Source: Comamonadaceae bacterium (GTDB lineage Bacteria > Pseudomonadota > Gammaproteobacteria > Burkholderiales > Burkholderiaceae_C). From it: DNA of 49,140 nt. Below the pieces are notes generated by a model. The model did no database searches and was not told where the DNA came from. It saw nothing but the letters and a program-made list of their open reading frames with translations. The position numbers and the translations under genes were made by a program. The stretch lies in contig PNMF01000006.1 of the NCBI GenBank assembly GCA_013823485.1, forward strand, positions 1 to 49,140. The letters are read 5' to 3'. Positions 39,601 to 46,645 of the stretch are shown piece by piece; positions within the stretch are counted from its first letter, which is position 1, and each line of letters opens with the position of its first letter.

Positions 39601-40294
39601 CGGCCACCTGGTCGACATAGCGCCGCAGGATGGGCGAGAGGTAGGCGTCGACCACGGTGGTGTCGCCCCGGCTCACGAACTTCATCATGGGGCTGGTCTG
39701 GTGCGAGGTGCTGACCTGGGTGAAGCCGGCCTCCCGGGCCAGCCGGGCCGCCGCCTGTTCATGCGCCGCATGCCGGTAACCGTGCATGAACACGATGGCC
39801 ACGCTGCGCAGGCCGGCATCGAAGGCCGCCCACAGCCGCTCGCGCAGGTGGGCTTCGTCCAGCGGCTGCAGCACGCTGCCGTCGGCAGCCAGCCGTTCCT
39901 GGGCTTCGATGACCCGGCTGTAGAGCAGCTCGGGCAGCACGATCTGGCGGTCGAACAGGCGGGGCCGGTTCTGATAGGCGATGCGCAGCGCATCCCGGAA
40001 GCCTCGGGTGGTCACCAGCAGCGTGGGCTCGCCCTTGCGCTCCAGCAGCGCATTGGTGGCCACGGTGGTGCCCATCTTCACGCAGGCCACCTGCGCCGGC
40101 GTCACCGGCTGATCGGGCCGCAGGCCCAGCAGATGGCGGATGCCGGCCACCGCCGCGTCGCGGTACTGCTCCGGGTTCTCGGACAGCAGCTTGTGGGTGG
40201 TCAGGCTGCCGTCGGGGCGGCGGGCCACGATGTCGGTGAAGGTGCCGCCCCGGTCGATCCAGAACTGCCAGCGGTTGTCGGTTGTCGTGTTCAT
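36698..40294 (-). CDS. 5-oxoprolinase / hydantoinase, HyuA and HyuB domains in one chain
   Basis: A 1198-residue ATP-dependent enzyme. The HyuA half (1 to about 685) has the ATP-binding [18 protein letters not shown], then [17 protein letters not shown] and [19 protein letters not shown]; the HyuB half (from about 688) begins [20 protein letters not shown] and contains [13 protein letters not shown] and the ending [10 protein letters not shown]. Bacterial hydantoinases are often two separate chains; fused single-chain forms resemble eukaryotic 5-oxoprolinase (OPLAH), which opens 5-oxo-L-proline to glutamate. Hydantoin or N-methylhydantoin remain possible. It converges on lapB; the regulator gene is 4 bases upstream of its ATG (order in transcription: regulator then enzyme). 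A large antisense ORF in the track is a shadow. Confidence 0.9.
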   Translation of the reverse strand: MNTTTDNRWQFWIDRGGTFTDIVARRPDGSLTTHKLLSENPEQYRDAAVAGIRHLLGLRPDQPVTPAQVACVKMGTTVATNALLERKGEPTLLVTTRGFRDALRIAYQNRPRLFDRQIVLPELLYSRVIEAQERLAADGSVLQPLDEAHLRERLWAAFDAGLRSVAIVFMHGYRHAAHEQAAARLAREAGFTQVSTSHQTSPMMKFVSRGDTTVVDAYLSPILRRYVDQVAAEMPGVPLFFMQSSGGLTDAHHFQGKDAILSGPAGGIVGMARTSALAGHGQVIGFDMGGTSTDVSHYAGAFEREFETQVAGVRMRAPMMSIHTVAAGGGSILSFDGSRFRVGPESAGAHPGPASYRRGGPLTVTDANVMLGKIQPAYFPRVFGPQANEPLSAEAVRAQFDALARQTGRPAEAVAEGFIRIAVQQMANAIKKISVARGYDVTRYTLQCFGGAGGQHACLVADALGMSRVFVHPLAGVLSAYGMGLADQNVIREQAVERVLEADAMAPVAAQLDALAEAARHELQQQKIGHGELQVHRRVHLRYEGSDAALVVPFGSMADVQAAFEAAYRQRFAFLMTGKRLIVEAVSVEAVVAGDAPAEARLPLYGPREVPRRDTVRLHADGQWLDAALVVREDLRPGDAIAGPAIIAEKNATTVVEPGWEARLTELDHLVLERRVPRPSQHAAGTSVDPVLLEVFNNLFMNIAEQMGLQLQNTAYSVNIKERLDFSCALFDARGHLIANAPHMPVHLGSMGESIKTVIRENAGRMQPGDVYVLNDPYHGGTHLPDVTVITPVYVGEGAEPTFYVGSRGHHADIGGTTPGSMPPFSTRIEEEGVQIDNVKLVEGGVLREAEMLALLQSGEYPSRNPQQNMADLRAQIAANEKGVQELRRMVAQFGLDVVQAYMGHVQDNAEESVRRVITRLKDGEFTLPLDNGAQIRVAVRVDAAQRRATIDFTGTSPQQANNFNAPTAVCMAAVLYAFRTLVDDDIPLNAGCLKPLEVIIPPGCMLNPNPPASVVAGNVETSTCITNALFGALGVMAGSQPTMNNFTFGDASHQYYETISGGSGAGDGYAGTAVVQTHMTNSRLTDPEILEFRFPVLLESYEIRRGSGGQGRWNGGEGGVRRIRFRQPMTASILSNGRVHPAFGLAGGSPGAPGINRVVRADGTVETLGHIAQVEMQPGDVFEIHTPGGGGYGPPAA

Positions 40295-40298
40295 GGGC

Positions 40299-40853
40299 TC
40301 AGAGTGATGCGGCGGAGCGTGCCGCCTGGTCGTACATGCCGGAGAGCACCCGCAGCAGGCGCGTGAGTTCGCCGATGTCGTGGTTGAGTGCGTCGTCGGC
40401 CTTCAGGGCATTGATCAGGCAGCCCTCGCGGATCTCGCGGTAGCGGGCGACGAAGTCCTTGCCGGCCTCGGTCGGGCCATAGGTCACTTCCTTGCCGTTC
40501 TTGCTCGACTCCACCACGCCCAGGCCCTGCAGCTTCTTGAGCGAGTAGTTGATGAGGTGGGTGTCTTCCACGTTCATGATGAAGGCGATGTCGGCCAGGC
40601 GCTTGTCGCGTGCCCGGTGGGTCACGTGGTGCAGCACCAGCACGTCGAGCGCGGTCAGGTCCTTGAGGCCGGCGGCGCTCATGCAGTGCACCACCCAGCG
40701 GTGGAAGGCGTTGCCGGCGACGATCAGCCCGAACTCGAACTCGCTCATCTGCGCGCTGTGCGGCGACACCAGATGGGCCGACGACACGATGGGCCGTGCC
40801 ACCGCGGACGGCGCCGTGGTGCTGGCGGGCTGGCTGGACTTGCGAGGGGGCAT
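40299..40853 (-). CDS. Winged-helix (MarR-like) transcriptional regulator
   Basis: A 184-residue protein with an N-terminal polar, likely disordered tail (about 1-35) and a winged-helix domain (about 40-150): [84 protein letters not shown] is a clear MarR-type recognition helix and wing. The track start 77 residues upstream runs through the divergent promoter and is rejected. The gene lies between the 5-oxoprolinase gene (same strand, 4 bases) and the divergent TRAP genes, so it probably controls both. An inverted repeat at 40909-40927 is a candidate operator. Confidence 0.85.
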   Translation of the reverse strand: MPPRKSSQPASTTAPSAVARPIVSSAHLVSPHSAQMSEFEFGLIVAGNAFHRWVVHCMSAAGLKDLTALDVLVLHHVTHRARDKRLADIAFIMNVEDTHLINYSLKKLQGLGVVESSKNGKEVTYGPTEAGKDFVARYREIREGCLINALKADDALNHDIGELTRLLRVLSGMYDQAARSAASL

Positions 40854-40908
40854 GGCGGTGTTCCTGGGCTTTCCGATGCGGCGCAGTGTAGGACGGCAAA
40901 TCACAAAA

Positions 40909-40927
40909 TGCCAACGATTTGTTGACA
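40909..40927. promoter_or_regulatory. Candidate operator between regulator and TRAP genes
   Basis: TGCCAACGATTTGTTGACA is an inverted repeat with 7-bp arms (one mismatch) and a 5-base centre. On the plus strand it ends in TTGACA; on the minus strand it begins a promoter-like TTGGCA-N18-TACACT for the regulator gene. It thus overlaps the -35 region of at least the minus-strand promoter. Confidence 0.5.
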
Positions 40928-41049
40928 TACAGGGAAAACACCCATCACACTTTATTGGCACATCGCTAGAGTCCGCACATCCCGAAAAGCCGCCCTCCCG
41001 CCCTGCCACCGTTTCCCCACCCGTCCCCCAACCCCTCAGGAGATCCGCC

Positions 41050-42024
41050 ATGAAACGCCGCCTGTTCAGCCTGACTCTGGCCACCAGCGCCCTGGTCGCT
41101 GCCCTTCCCGCCGCCGCCCAGACCAGCTGGGATCTGCCGTCGGCCTACCCGGCCACCAACTTCCACACGGTCAACCTGACGAACTTCGCCAGCGACGTGG
41201 AGAAGGCCACCGGCGGCAAGCTCAAGATCACGGTGCATGCCAATGCGGCCCTGTTCAAGGCCCCCGAGATCAAGCGCGCGGTGCAAGGCGGACAGGCCCA
41301 GATCGGGGAGATCATCCTGGCGGCTTACCAGAACGAATGGGCCATGTTCGGGGCCGACGGCATTCCGTTCCTGGCCACCAGCTACGAGGAGTCGCGCAAG
41401 CTCTATGCCGCGCAGAAACCCATCCTGCAGAAGAAGCTGGGCGAGCAGGGCCTGATGCTGCTGTACTCGGTGGCCTGGCCGCCCCAGGGCATCTACAGCA
41501 AGAAGCCGCTGGCCAGCGCCGCCGACCTCAAGGGCAGCAAGTGGCGTGCGTACAGCCCGTCCACCTCGCGCATTGCCCAGCTGGTGGGGGCGCAGCCGGT
41601 CACGGTGCAGGCGGCCGAGCTGTCGCAGGCGCTGGCCACCGGCGTGGTCGAGGCCAACATGACCTCCGGCGCCACCGGCGTGGACAGCAAGCTGTTCGAG
41701 CACCTGAAGTTCTATTACGACGTGCAGGCCTGGCTGCCGAAGAACGCGGTCATCGTCAACAAGCGCGCTTTCGATGCACTGGACAAGCCCAGCCAGGACG
41801 CCCTGCTGAAAGCCGCTGCCGACGCCGAGACGCGCGGCTGGGCCGCCTCGCAGAAGGTCAACACCGATTCGCTGGCCACGCTGCGGGCCAACGGCATGTC
41901 GGTGGAGCCGCCCAGTGCAGCGCTGAAGAGCGACATGCAGAAGGTGGGCGCCACCATGCTGCAGGAGTGGCTGGGTCAGGCCGGTGCCGAAGGCCAGCAG
42001 ATGCTCGACGCCTTCCGCAAATAA
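41050..42024 (+). CDS. dctP: TRAP transporter substrate-binding protein (DctP family)
   Basis: A 324-residue periplasmic protein that captures an acid substrate for the DctQM membrane pair. The signal peptide is MKRRLFSLTLATSALVAALPAAAQ with cleavage after Ala-Gln-type text. The core has ATGGKLKITVHANAALFKAPEIKRAVQGGQAQIGEI, then KWRAYSPSTSRIAQLVGAQPVTV with the substrate-contacting Arg, typical of DctP. The start is preceded by AGGAGA. From memory, two Bordetella DctP proteins were crystallised with pyroglutamate (5-oxoproline). With 5-oxoprolinase next door, pyroglutamate is my best guess for the substrate, but this is inference. Confidence 0.93.
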   Translation: MKRRLFSLTLATSALVAALPAAAQTSWDLPSAYPATNFHTVNLTNFASDVEKATGGKLKITVHANAALFKAPEIKRAVQGGQAQIGEIILAAYQNEWAMFGADGIPFLATSYEESRKLYAAQKPILQKKLGEQGLMLLYSVAWPPQGIYSKKPLASAADLKGSKWRAYSPSTSRIAQLVGAQPVTVQAAELSQALATGVVEANMTSGATGVDSKLFEHLKFYYDVQAWLPKNAVIVNKRAFDALDKPSQDALLKAAADAETRGWAASQKVNTDSLATLRANGMSVEPPSAALKSDMQKVGATMLQEWLGQAGAEGQQMLDAFRK

Positions 42025-42042
42025 ACCCGACCCCACGCCGCC

Positions 42043-42546
42043 ATGCGCCGATTCCTCGATGCCCTCTACCTCGGCGCCGGCTGGCTGGCTGCCCTCTTCA
42101 TGGTCGGTGTGCTGCTGATGGTGCTGGTCTCCATCGGCAGCCGCCTGGCCGGCATCTATGTGCCGGGCACCGACGCCTATGCCGGCTATGCCATGGCCGG
42201 CGCCGGTTTCCTGGCGCTGGCCCACACCCTGAAGCAGGGCGAACACATCCGGGTCACGCTGCTGATCGGGCGGCTCGCCGGTCGCGGCCGGCATGCCCTG
42301 GAGCTGTGGTCGCTGGCGGTGGGCAGCCTGCTGGCCGGGCTGCTCTGCCTCTACAGCTGGCGGCTGGTCTACCAGTCACGGCTGTTCCACGACATTTCCA
42401 CCGGCACCGACGCCACGCCGCTGTGGATACCCCAGCTGCTCATGGGCCTGGGCACCTCGGTGCTGCTGATCGCCCTGCTCGATGAAACCGTGCTGGAGTG
42501 GCGCGGCCAGCGCCAGCAGCACGCCGGAGACACCCGCCATGAATGA
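42043..42546 (+). CDS. dctQ: TRAP transporter small membrane subunit (DctQ)
   Basis: A 167-residue membrane protein with four helices (about 10-30, 50-68, 90-112 and 132-152). It starts MRRFLDALYLGAGWLAALFMVGVLLMVLV and includes HTLKQGEHIRVTLLIGRL, the family-typical loop. DctQ pairs with DctM to form the sodium-driven channel. Its last 8 bases overlap dctM, and its start is 18 bases after dctP, so the three are one operon. Confidence 0.92.
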   Translation: MRRFLDALYLGAGWLAALFMVGVLLMVLVSIGSRLAGIYVPGTDAYAGYAMAGAGFLALAHTLKQGEHIRVTLLIGRLAGRGRHALELWSLAVGSLLAGLLCLYSWRLVYQSRLFHDISTGTDATPLWIPQLLMGLGTSVLLIALLDETVLEWRGQRQQHAGDTRHE

Positions 42547-43834
42547 CCTGCTCATCACCGGGCTGCTGATCGTCTCGCTGTTCCTGCTGCTGGGCAGCGG
42601 GGTCTGGATCGGCCTGACCCTCACCGGCGTGGCCTGGATCGGCATGGAGCTGTTCTCCAGCCGGCCCGCCGGCGACGCCATGGCACTGACCATCTGGGGC
42701 TCGGCCAGCAGCTGGACGCTGACCGCGCTGCCGCTGTTCATCTGGATGGGCGAGATCCTGTTCCGCACCAAGCTGTCGGAGAGCATGTTCCGCGGCCTGG
42801 CGCCCTGGGTGAATGCCCTGCCCGGCCGCCTGCTGCACACCAACATCATCGGCAGCACCATCTTTGCGGCGGTGTCGGGCTCGTCCGCCGCCACCTGCGC
42901 CACCATCGGCAAGATGACCATCCCGGAGCTGACGCGGCGCGGCTATCCGCCCGAGAAGATCGTCGGCTCGCTCGGCGGCGCCAGCACCCTGGGCCTGCTG
43001 ATTCCGCCCTCGATCATCATGATCGTCTACGGCGTGGCGGCCGAGGTCTCGATCGCCAGGCTGTTCGTGGCCGGCGTCATTCCCGGCCTGATGCTGGCGG
43101 CGCTGTTCAGCGGCGCGATCGTGGTCTGGGCGCTGCTCAACCCGCAGGCTGTTCCCGAAAGCGACGGCAGCCTGTCCTTCATGGACAAGCTGCGCGAGAG
43201 CCGCCACCTGATCCCGGTGGTGCTGCTGATCGGTGGCGTCATCGGCACCATCTACAGCGGCATCGCCACCGCCACCGAGGCGGCGGCCGTGGGCGTGGTG
43301 GGGGCACTCATCCTGTCGGCCTCGCAGGGTTCGCTGAACTGGCAGAGCTTCCGCGATGCGCTGCTGGGCGCCACCCGGCTCTACTGCATGATCGCGCTCA
43401 TCCTGGCCGGCGCGGCCTTCCTGACGCTGGCCATGGGCTACATCGGCCTGCCCCGGCACCTGGCGGAGTTCGTGGCCAGCCTGAACCTGTCGCCGGGCGT
43501 GCTGCTGGTGGCGCTGGCGCTGTTCTACATCCTGCTGGGCTGCTTCCTGGACGGCATCTCGATGATCGTGCTCACCATGGGCGTGGTGCTGCCCACGGTG
43601 CAGGCCGCCGGCATCGACCTGGTCTGGTTCGGCATCTTCATCGTGATCGTGGTAGAGATGGCGCAGATCACGCCGCCGGTGGGTTTCAACCTGTTCGTGC
43701 TGCAGGGCATGACCCGGCGCGACATCGACTGGATCGCCAAGGCCTGCCTGCCATATTTCTTCCTGATGGTGCTGGCCATCCTGCTGCTCTACTGGTTCCC
43801 GGCACTGGTGACCTGGCTGCCCTCACGCATGTGA
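42539..43834 (+). CDS. dctM: TRAP transporter large membrane subunit (DctM)
   Basis: A 431-residue membrane protein with about 12 helices, including conserved GSSAATCATIGKMTIPELTRRGYP and STLGLLIPPSIIMIVYGV, and near the end MAQITPPVGFNLFVLQGM, all typical of DctM. It carries the transport pathway of the sodium-coupled TRAP system. The start overlaps dctQ by 8 bases. A short GC hairpin follows at 43872. Confidence 0.94.
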   Translation: MNDLLITGLLIVSLFLLLGSGVWIGLTLTGVAWIGMELFSSRPAGDAMALTIWGSASSWTLTALPLFIWMGEILFRTKLSESMFRGLAPWVNALPGRLLHTNIIGSTIFAAVSGSSAATCATIGKMTIPELTRRGYPPEKIVGSLGGASTLGLLIPPSIIMIVYGVAAEVSIARLFVAGVIPGLMLAALFSGAIVVWALLNPQAVPESDGSLSFMDKLRESRHLIPVVLLIGGVIGTIYSGIATATEAAAVGVVGALILSASQGSLNWQSFRDALLGATRLYCMIALILAGAAFLTLAMGYIGLPRHLAEFVASLNLSPGVLLVALALFYILLGCFLDGISMIVLTMGVVLPTVQAAGIDLVWFGIFIVIVVEMAQITPPVGFNLFVLQGMTRRDIDWIAKACLPYFFLMVLAILLLYWFPALVTWLPSRM

Positions 43835-43871
43835 GGGACAGGCCCCGGGCACAGCTAAGATCACGACCCCG

Positions 43872-43886
43872 CCCCGCGCGGGGTTT
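43872..43886 (+). terminator. Weak hairpin after dctM
   Basis: CCCC-GCGC-GGGG followed by TTTG lies between dctM and rdgC. The stem is short and the T-run is only three bases. Confidence 0.3.
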
Positions 43887-43909
43887 GTGCCCTCTGGAGT
43901 CCCCTGCCC

Positions 43910-44905
43910 GTGTTCAAGAACCTCACCCTCTACCGCATTGCCCCGGGCTGGAACCCGTCCCTGACCGAGATGGAGGCCGCGCTGGACGACCACCGTTTCG
44001 CCCCCTGCAGCGCCTCGCAGGACAAGGCCGTGGGCTGGGTGGAGCCGCGCGGCGAAGCGCACGGGCCTCTCGTGGAGTCGGTCGACCACCAGCGCATCCT
44101 CAAGCTGCAGATCGAGAGCAAGGCCGTGCCGGGCGCCGTGGTCCGCAAGAAGGCCCAGGAAGCCGCCGACCAGATCGAGGCCACCACCGGCCGCAAGCCC
44201 GGCAAGAAAGAGACCAAGGCCCTGCGCGAGGATGCCCGCCAGGCCCTGCTGCCGATGGCCTTTGCGCGCCAGCAGAACGTGTGGGTGTGGATCGACCCCG
44301 GGCGCGGCTGGCTGGTCACGGACGCCAGCAGCCAGAGCAAGAACGACGAGGTCATCACCGCGCTGGTCGATGCCTTCCCGGGCATGGCGGTGTCGCTGCT
44401 CAACACGCAGATGACGCCGCAATCGTCCATGGCCCGCTGGCTCAGCGCTGCAGACCCGGAAGAATGGCCCGAAGGCCTGGCGGTGGAGCGCGAATGCGAG
44501 CTGCGCTCCACCGACGAAGAACGCTCGGTGGTGCGCTTCACCCGCCACCACCTGCTGACCGACGAAGTGCGCCGCCATGTGGCCGAAGGCAAGCTGCCCA
44601 CCCGCCTGGCCATGAGCTGGGAAGGCCGCGTGGGCTTCGTGCTGACCGAGAGCATGGCGCTGCGCAAGATCGCCTTTCTGGAAGGCGTGTTCGAGGACCG
44701 GCCGGCCAACGAGGAAGAGAGCTTCGACAGCAACGTGGCCATCGGCACCGGCGAGCTGCGGCAGGTGCTCGATGTGCTGATCGAAGCCCTGGGCGGCGAA
44801 CTGCTGCCGGGTCAGGCGCCTGCCCTGCCCGCCCTGGACACAGCGTCGGCCGCAGCGCCGGTCACCTCATCGGCCAGCCCGGCCGATGACGGCCCGCCGT
44901 TCTGA
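43910..44905 (+). CDS. rdgC: RdgC recombination-associated protein
   Basis: A 331-residue protein, MFKNLTLYRIAPGWNPSLTEMEAAL, with RdgC features: FAPCSASQDKAVGWVEPRGE near the N-terminus, KKAQEAADQIEATTGRKPGKKETKALREDARQALLPMAF in the middle and AMSWEGRVGFVLTESMALRKIAFLEGVFE later. RdgC forms a ring around duplex DNA and restrains RecA. The start is GTG; GGAG lies about 11 bases upstream. The last 30 residues are Ala/Pro/Ser-rich and beyond the usual end of the fold. crcB starts 2 bases after its stop. Confidence 0.95.
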   Translation: MFKNLTLYRIAPGWNPSLTEMEAALDDHRFAPCSASQDKAVGWVEPRGEAHGPLVESVDHQRILKLQIESKAVPGAVVRKKAQEAADQIEATTGRKPGKKETKALREDARQALLPMAFARQQNVWVWIDPGRGWLVTDASSQSKNDEVITALVDAFPGMAVSLLNTQMTPQSSMARWLSAADPEEWPEGLAVERECELRSTDEERSVVRFTRHHLLTDEVRRHVAEGKLPTRLAMSWEGRVGFVLTESMALRKIAFLEGVFEDRPANEEESFDSNVAIGTGELRQVLDVLIEALGGELLPGQAPALPALDTASAAAPVTSSASPADDGPPF

Positions 44906-44907
44906 CC

Positions 44908-45273
44908 ATGGGCAGTGTCCTGGCCCTGTGTGCCGGCGCCTGCGTGGGTGCGGTGCTGCGCTGGCGCCTGGGCCTGTGGCTCAACACACCGGGCGCGGTG
45001 CTGCCCTGGGGCACGCTGGCGGCCAACTGGATCGGCGCCTACGCCATCGGCCTGTGCGTGGCCTTTTTCCAGGCGCAACCGCAGCTGGACCCGGCGTGGA
45101 AGCTGGCCATCGTCACCGGCCTGCTCGGCGCGCTGACCACCTTCTCCACCTTCTCGATCGAGGTGGTCACCCTGCTGCAGCAAGGCCGGCTGGCGCTGGC
45201 CGGCGGCGTGGCCGCGCTGCACCTGGCCGGCTCGCTGCTGCTGACCTGGCTGGGCTTGAAGACGCTGGGCTGA
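44908..45273 (+). CDS. crcB: Fluoride channel CrcB/Fluc
   Basis: A 121-residue four-helix protein that exports fluoride as a dual-topology dimer. GACVGAVLRWRLGLWLN, WGTLAANWIGAYAIGL and VTGLLGALTTFSTFSIEVVTLL are the family motifs, including the Asn and the Phe box lining the pore (TTFSTFS). The usual fluoride riboswitch is not present: the start lies only 2 bases after rdgC, so it is probably cotranscribed with rdgC. Confidence 0.94.
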   Translation: MGSVLALCAGACVGAVLRWRLGLWLNTPGAVLPWGTLAANWIGAYAIGLCVAFFQAQPQLDPAWKLAIVTGLLGALTTFSTFSIEVVTLLQQGRLALAGGVAALHLAGSLLLTWLGLKTLG

Positions 45274-45291
45274 AGCCCGGCAACGCCCGCT

Positions 45292-45690
45292 TCAGGCCGT
45301 GATGGAAGCGCTGATGGAGATGGTGGTCGCCACCGGCATCACCACCTTCTTTCGGCCATGGCCCTGGTTGGGCACCAGCTCCACCCTGACCAGACCCAGC
45401 CTGCTCAGGGTGGCCACATCGCGGGACACGGCGCTTTGATCCCGGTGGGCCGCCTGGGCCAGATCGGCAATGGATTGACGGCCCTTGCTGGCCAGCCGCA
45501 ACAGCTCGAACCGTCGGGGCGTGAGCTGGCTGAGGAAATCTTCGAACTCGAAACTGGTGAAGGTCACCGAAAACGGCAGGGACGGCGCCCCCTGGTCGAG
45601 CGCACGGGCCACGGCCTTGCTGCGTCGGGCATGCTGGCTCAGTTCGGGCTGACGGGCGAAGTCGGCGGGGGTGATCCTGGTGCGGGTCAT
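45292..45690 (-). CDS. COG4190-type winged-helix DNA-binding protein, probable antitoxin
   Basis: A 132-residue protein, MTRTRITPADFARQPELSQHARRSK. The C-terminal winged helix LTPRRFELLRLASKGRQSIADLAQAAHRDQSAVSRDVATLSRLGLVRVE resembles the HVO_A0114/COG4190 family of regulators found beside TumE-type toxins. The start overlaps the toxin stop (ATGA), so toxin and partner are made from one coupled message, with the toxin first. The track start 14 codons upstream is inside the toxin gene in another frame. I expect it to neutralise the toxin and bind the palindrome at 46022-46050. The naming as antitoxin rests on family and position. Confidence 0.75.
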   Translation of the reverse strand: MTRTRITPADFARQPELSQHARRSKAVARALDQGAPSLPFSVTFTSFEFEDFLSQLTPRRFELLRLASKGRQSIADLAQAAHRDQSAVSRDVATLSRLGLVRVELVPNQGHGRKKVVMPVATTISISASITA

Positions 45691-46022
45691 GTCATCTCTC
45701 CGTTCACGAACTGCATGGCGATCAGCTGCCATTCCTGCTGGAAGCGCTCATAAAGCGCCTCGTAGGTGGTGAAGGGTTCGGGCGTCACCGTACCCATGAA
45801 ATGGCGATGCGAATACCCATGCCGGTTGTCGTAACCCAGCACCCGGCCGTTGTCGCCGCTGTGGACCAACGGGTTGATGTAGGCCAGCGCATACAACACC
45901 ACCTTGCGGGACGGCCACTCCCGGACAACCCGCTCCTTGAGCACGCCGCCACCCAGTCTGGCGGGAATCTTCACGTCCTTGGGGGCGTAGACCTCTTGGG
46001 TTTCGGGTGTCTTGAAGGGCAT
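45687..46022 (-). CDS. TumE-like (DUF6516) toxin candidate
   Basis: A 111-residue protein. The middle reads VLYALAYINPLVHSGDNGRVLGYDNRHGYSHRHFMGTVTPEPF, with the YDNxHGxxHRH pattern of the DUF6516/TumE family, in which the His residues are likely functional. The N-terminal 30 residues are more variable. Its stop overlaps the start of a COG4190-type regulator (ATGA). No Shine-Dalgarno is seen before the ATG; the promoter reading places the transcription start at the ATG itself, so the message would be leaderless. A toxic role is inferred from the family and not shown by the sequence. Confidence 0.7.
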   Translation of the reverse strand: MPFKTPETQEVYAPKDVKIPARLGGGVLKERVVREWPSRKVVLYALAYINPLVHSGDNGRVLGYDNRHGYSHRHFMGTVTPEPFTTYEALYERFQQEWQLIAMQFVNGEMT

Positions 46023-46056
46023 CAGGCATGATTTTTCGAATCATGCCTGAAGTCAA
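46022..46056 (-). promoter_or_regulatory. Toxin-antitoxin promoter with embedded operator
   Basis: Arms TCAGGCATGATT and AATCATGCCTGA are perfect 12-bp inverted copies around a 5-base centre (46022-46050). On the minus strand, TTGACT (46056-46051), a 17-base spacer and AATCAT (46033-46028) form a promoter; the -10 lies within one arm and the spacer holds the other. The predicted start site falls on the ATG of the toxin. A regulator bound to the repeat would block polymerase, as in many autoregulated toxin-antitoxin pairs. Confidence 0.7.
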
Positions 46057-46083
46057 GGCAACCGGGTCGCTTGCAGCGGCCGT

Positions 46084-46383
46084 TCAGCCCCCGCCCCGCT
46101 GCATGTACAGGTCGAACCGCTTCATGAAGGCGTAGCGCTGCGCTTCGTCCAGGCCCTCGAAGCGGAAAGACACCCGCAGCACCGGCATGCGCATGAGTGC
46201 GATCACGCGTGGCGGGCGCGGCTCCCATTGCAGGTACAGCCGCCCGGGCGGGATGTCGACCTGCACCGAGGCGCCCTGGCGCTGCCAGGTGCATTCGCCG
46301 ATGGCCGCCGGCAGCCAGCCCAGCCATTCGGCTTCGGTGCAGCCCATGTCGCGCTGGAAGCGCTCGTCGTAGCTCGACTGCAT
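46084..46383 (-). CDS. Unrecognised 99-residue protein of the AOR operon (AorE-like)
   Basis: The frame starts MQSSYDERFQRDMGCTEAEWLGW at 46383, 5 bases after the MoaD-like gene ends. The longer track frame (to 46713) runs through that gene and is rejected. The protein is acidic at the N-terminus and basic in the middle, with no signal peptide or membrane helix. VDIPPGRLYLQWEPRPPRVIALMRMPVLRVSFRFEG suggests a beta-rich fold, and the N-terminal half has two Cys (MGC and GECTW). I do not recognise the family with certainty. The position as last gene of an AOR-FAD-MoaD run suggests a role in maturing or assembling the oxidoreductase. Confidence 0.7.
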   Translation of the reverse strand: MQSSYDERFQRDMGCTEAEWLGWLPAAIGECTWQRQGASVQVDIPPGRLYLQWEPRPPRVIALMRMPVLRVSFRFEGLDEAQRYAFMKRFDLYMQRGGG

Positions 46384-46388
46384 GGGCC

Positions 46389-46643
46389 TCAACCCCCGGC
46401 GATGGGCGGCCAGATGGCCAGCACATCGCCCTCCTGCAGGGTGGTCGACAAGCGCTGCTCGGGCTGGATGTACTTGCCGTTGACCAGCACCAGGTGCACC
46501 AGCTTGGGCGGCATGCCGAAGGGCTCGATGATCTGGCTGATGGGGGTGGCCGGGTCGATGTCGAGATCGATCTGATTGCTGCGGCGGGCTTCCGCGGGCA
46601 GGTAGTCGGTGAGGGTGGCGAAGAGCTTGAAGGTGATCTTCAT
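46389..46643 (-). CDS. MoaD/ThiS-like sulfur-carrier protein
   Basis: An 84-residue ubiquitin-fold protein, MKITFKLFATLTDYLPAEARRS, ending AIWPPIAGG. The C-terminal Gly-Gly is the thiocarboxylate-forming tail of MoaD and ThiS. The track start at 46754 lies in the oxidoreductase gene. The ATG is 2 bases after the stop of the FAD oxidoreductase gene. Within an aldehyde oxidoreductase operon it most likely supplies sulfur to make the dithiolene of the metal-binding pterin for this enzyme. Dedicated MoaD copies are known in AOR clusters, for example in Aromatoleum. General MoaD elsewhere in the genome is not excluded. Confidence 0.85.
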   Translation of the reverse strand: MKITFKLFATLTDYLPAEARRSNQIDLDIDPATPISQIIEPFGMPPKLVHLVLVNGKYIQPEQRLSTTLQEGDVLAIWPPIAGG

Positions 46644-46645
46644 GG

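Noticed and set aside
36872-40366. 1164-residue plus-strand ORF opposite the 5-oxoprolinase gene
   Set aside because: It is the antisense shadow of a well-conserved enzyme, with a His/Gly/Val-rich composition typical of reversed GC-rich codons.
44886-44910. Fluoride riboswitch before crcB
   Set aside because: Only two bases separate rdgC and crcB, so there is no room and no aptamer-like sequence.
46022-46050. The inverted repeat as terminator of the AOR operon
   Set aside because: No T-run follows on the minus strand, and the repeat coincides with a promoter and the toxin start codon, so an operator is the better reading.
45748-46056. Alternative toxin frame starting MTSGMIRKIMPDALQ
   Set aside because: It is Arg/Gly/Gln-rich shadow text; the other frame carries the DUF6516 YDNxHG pattern and the ATGA overlap.
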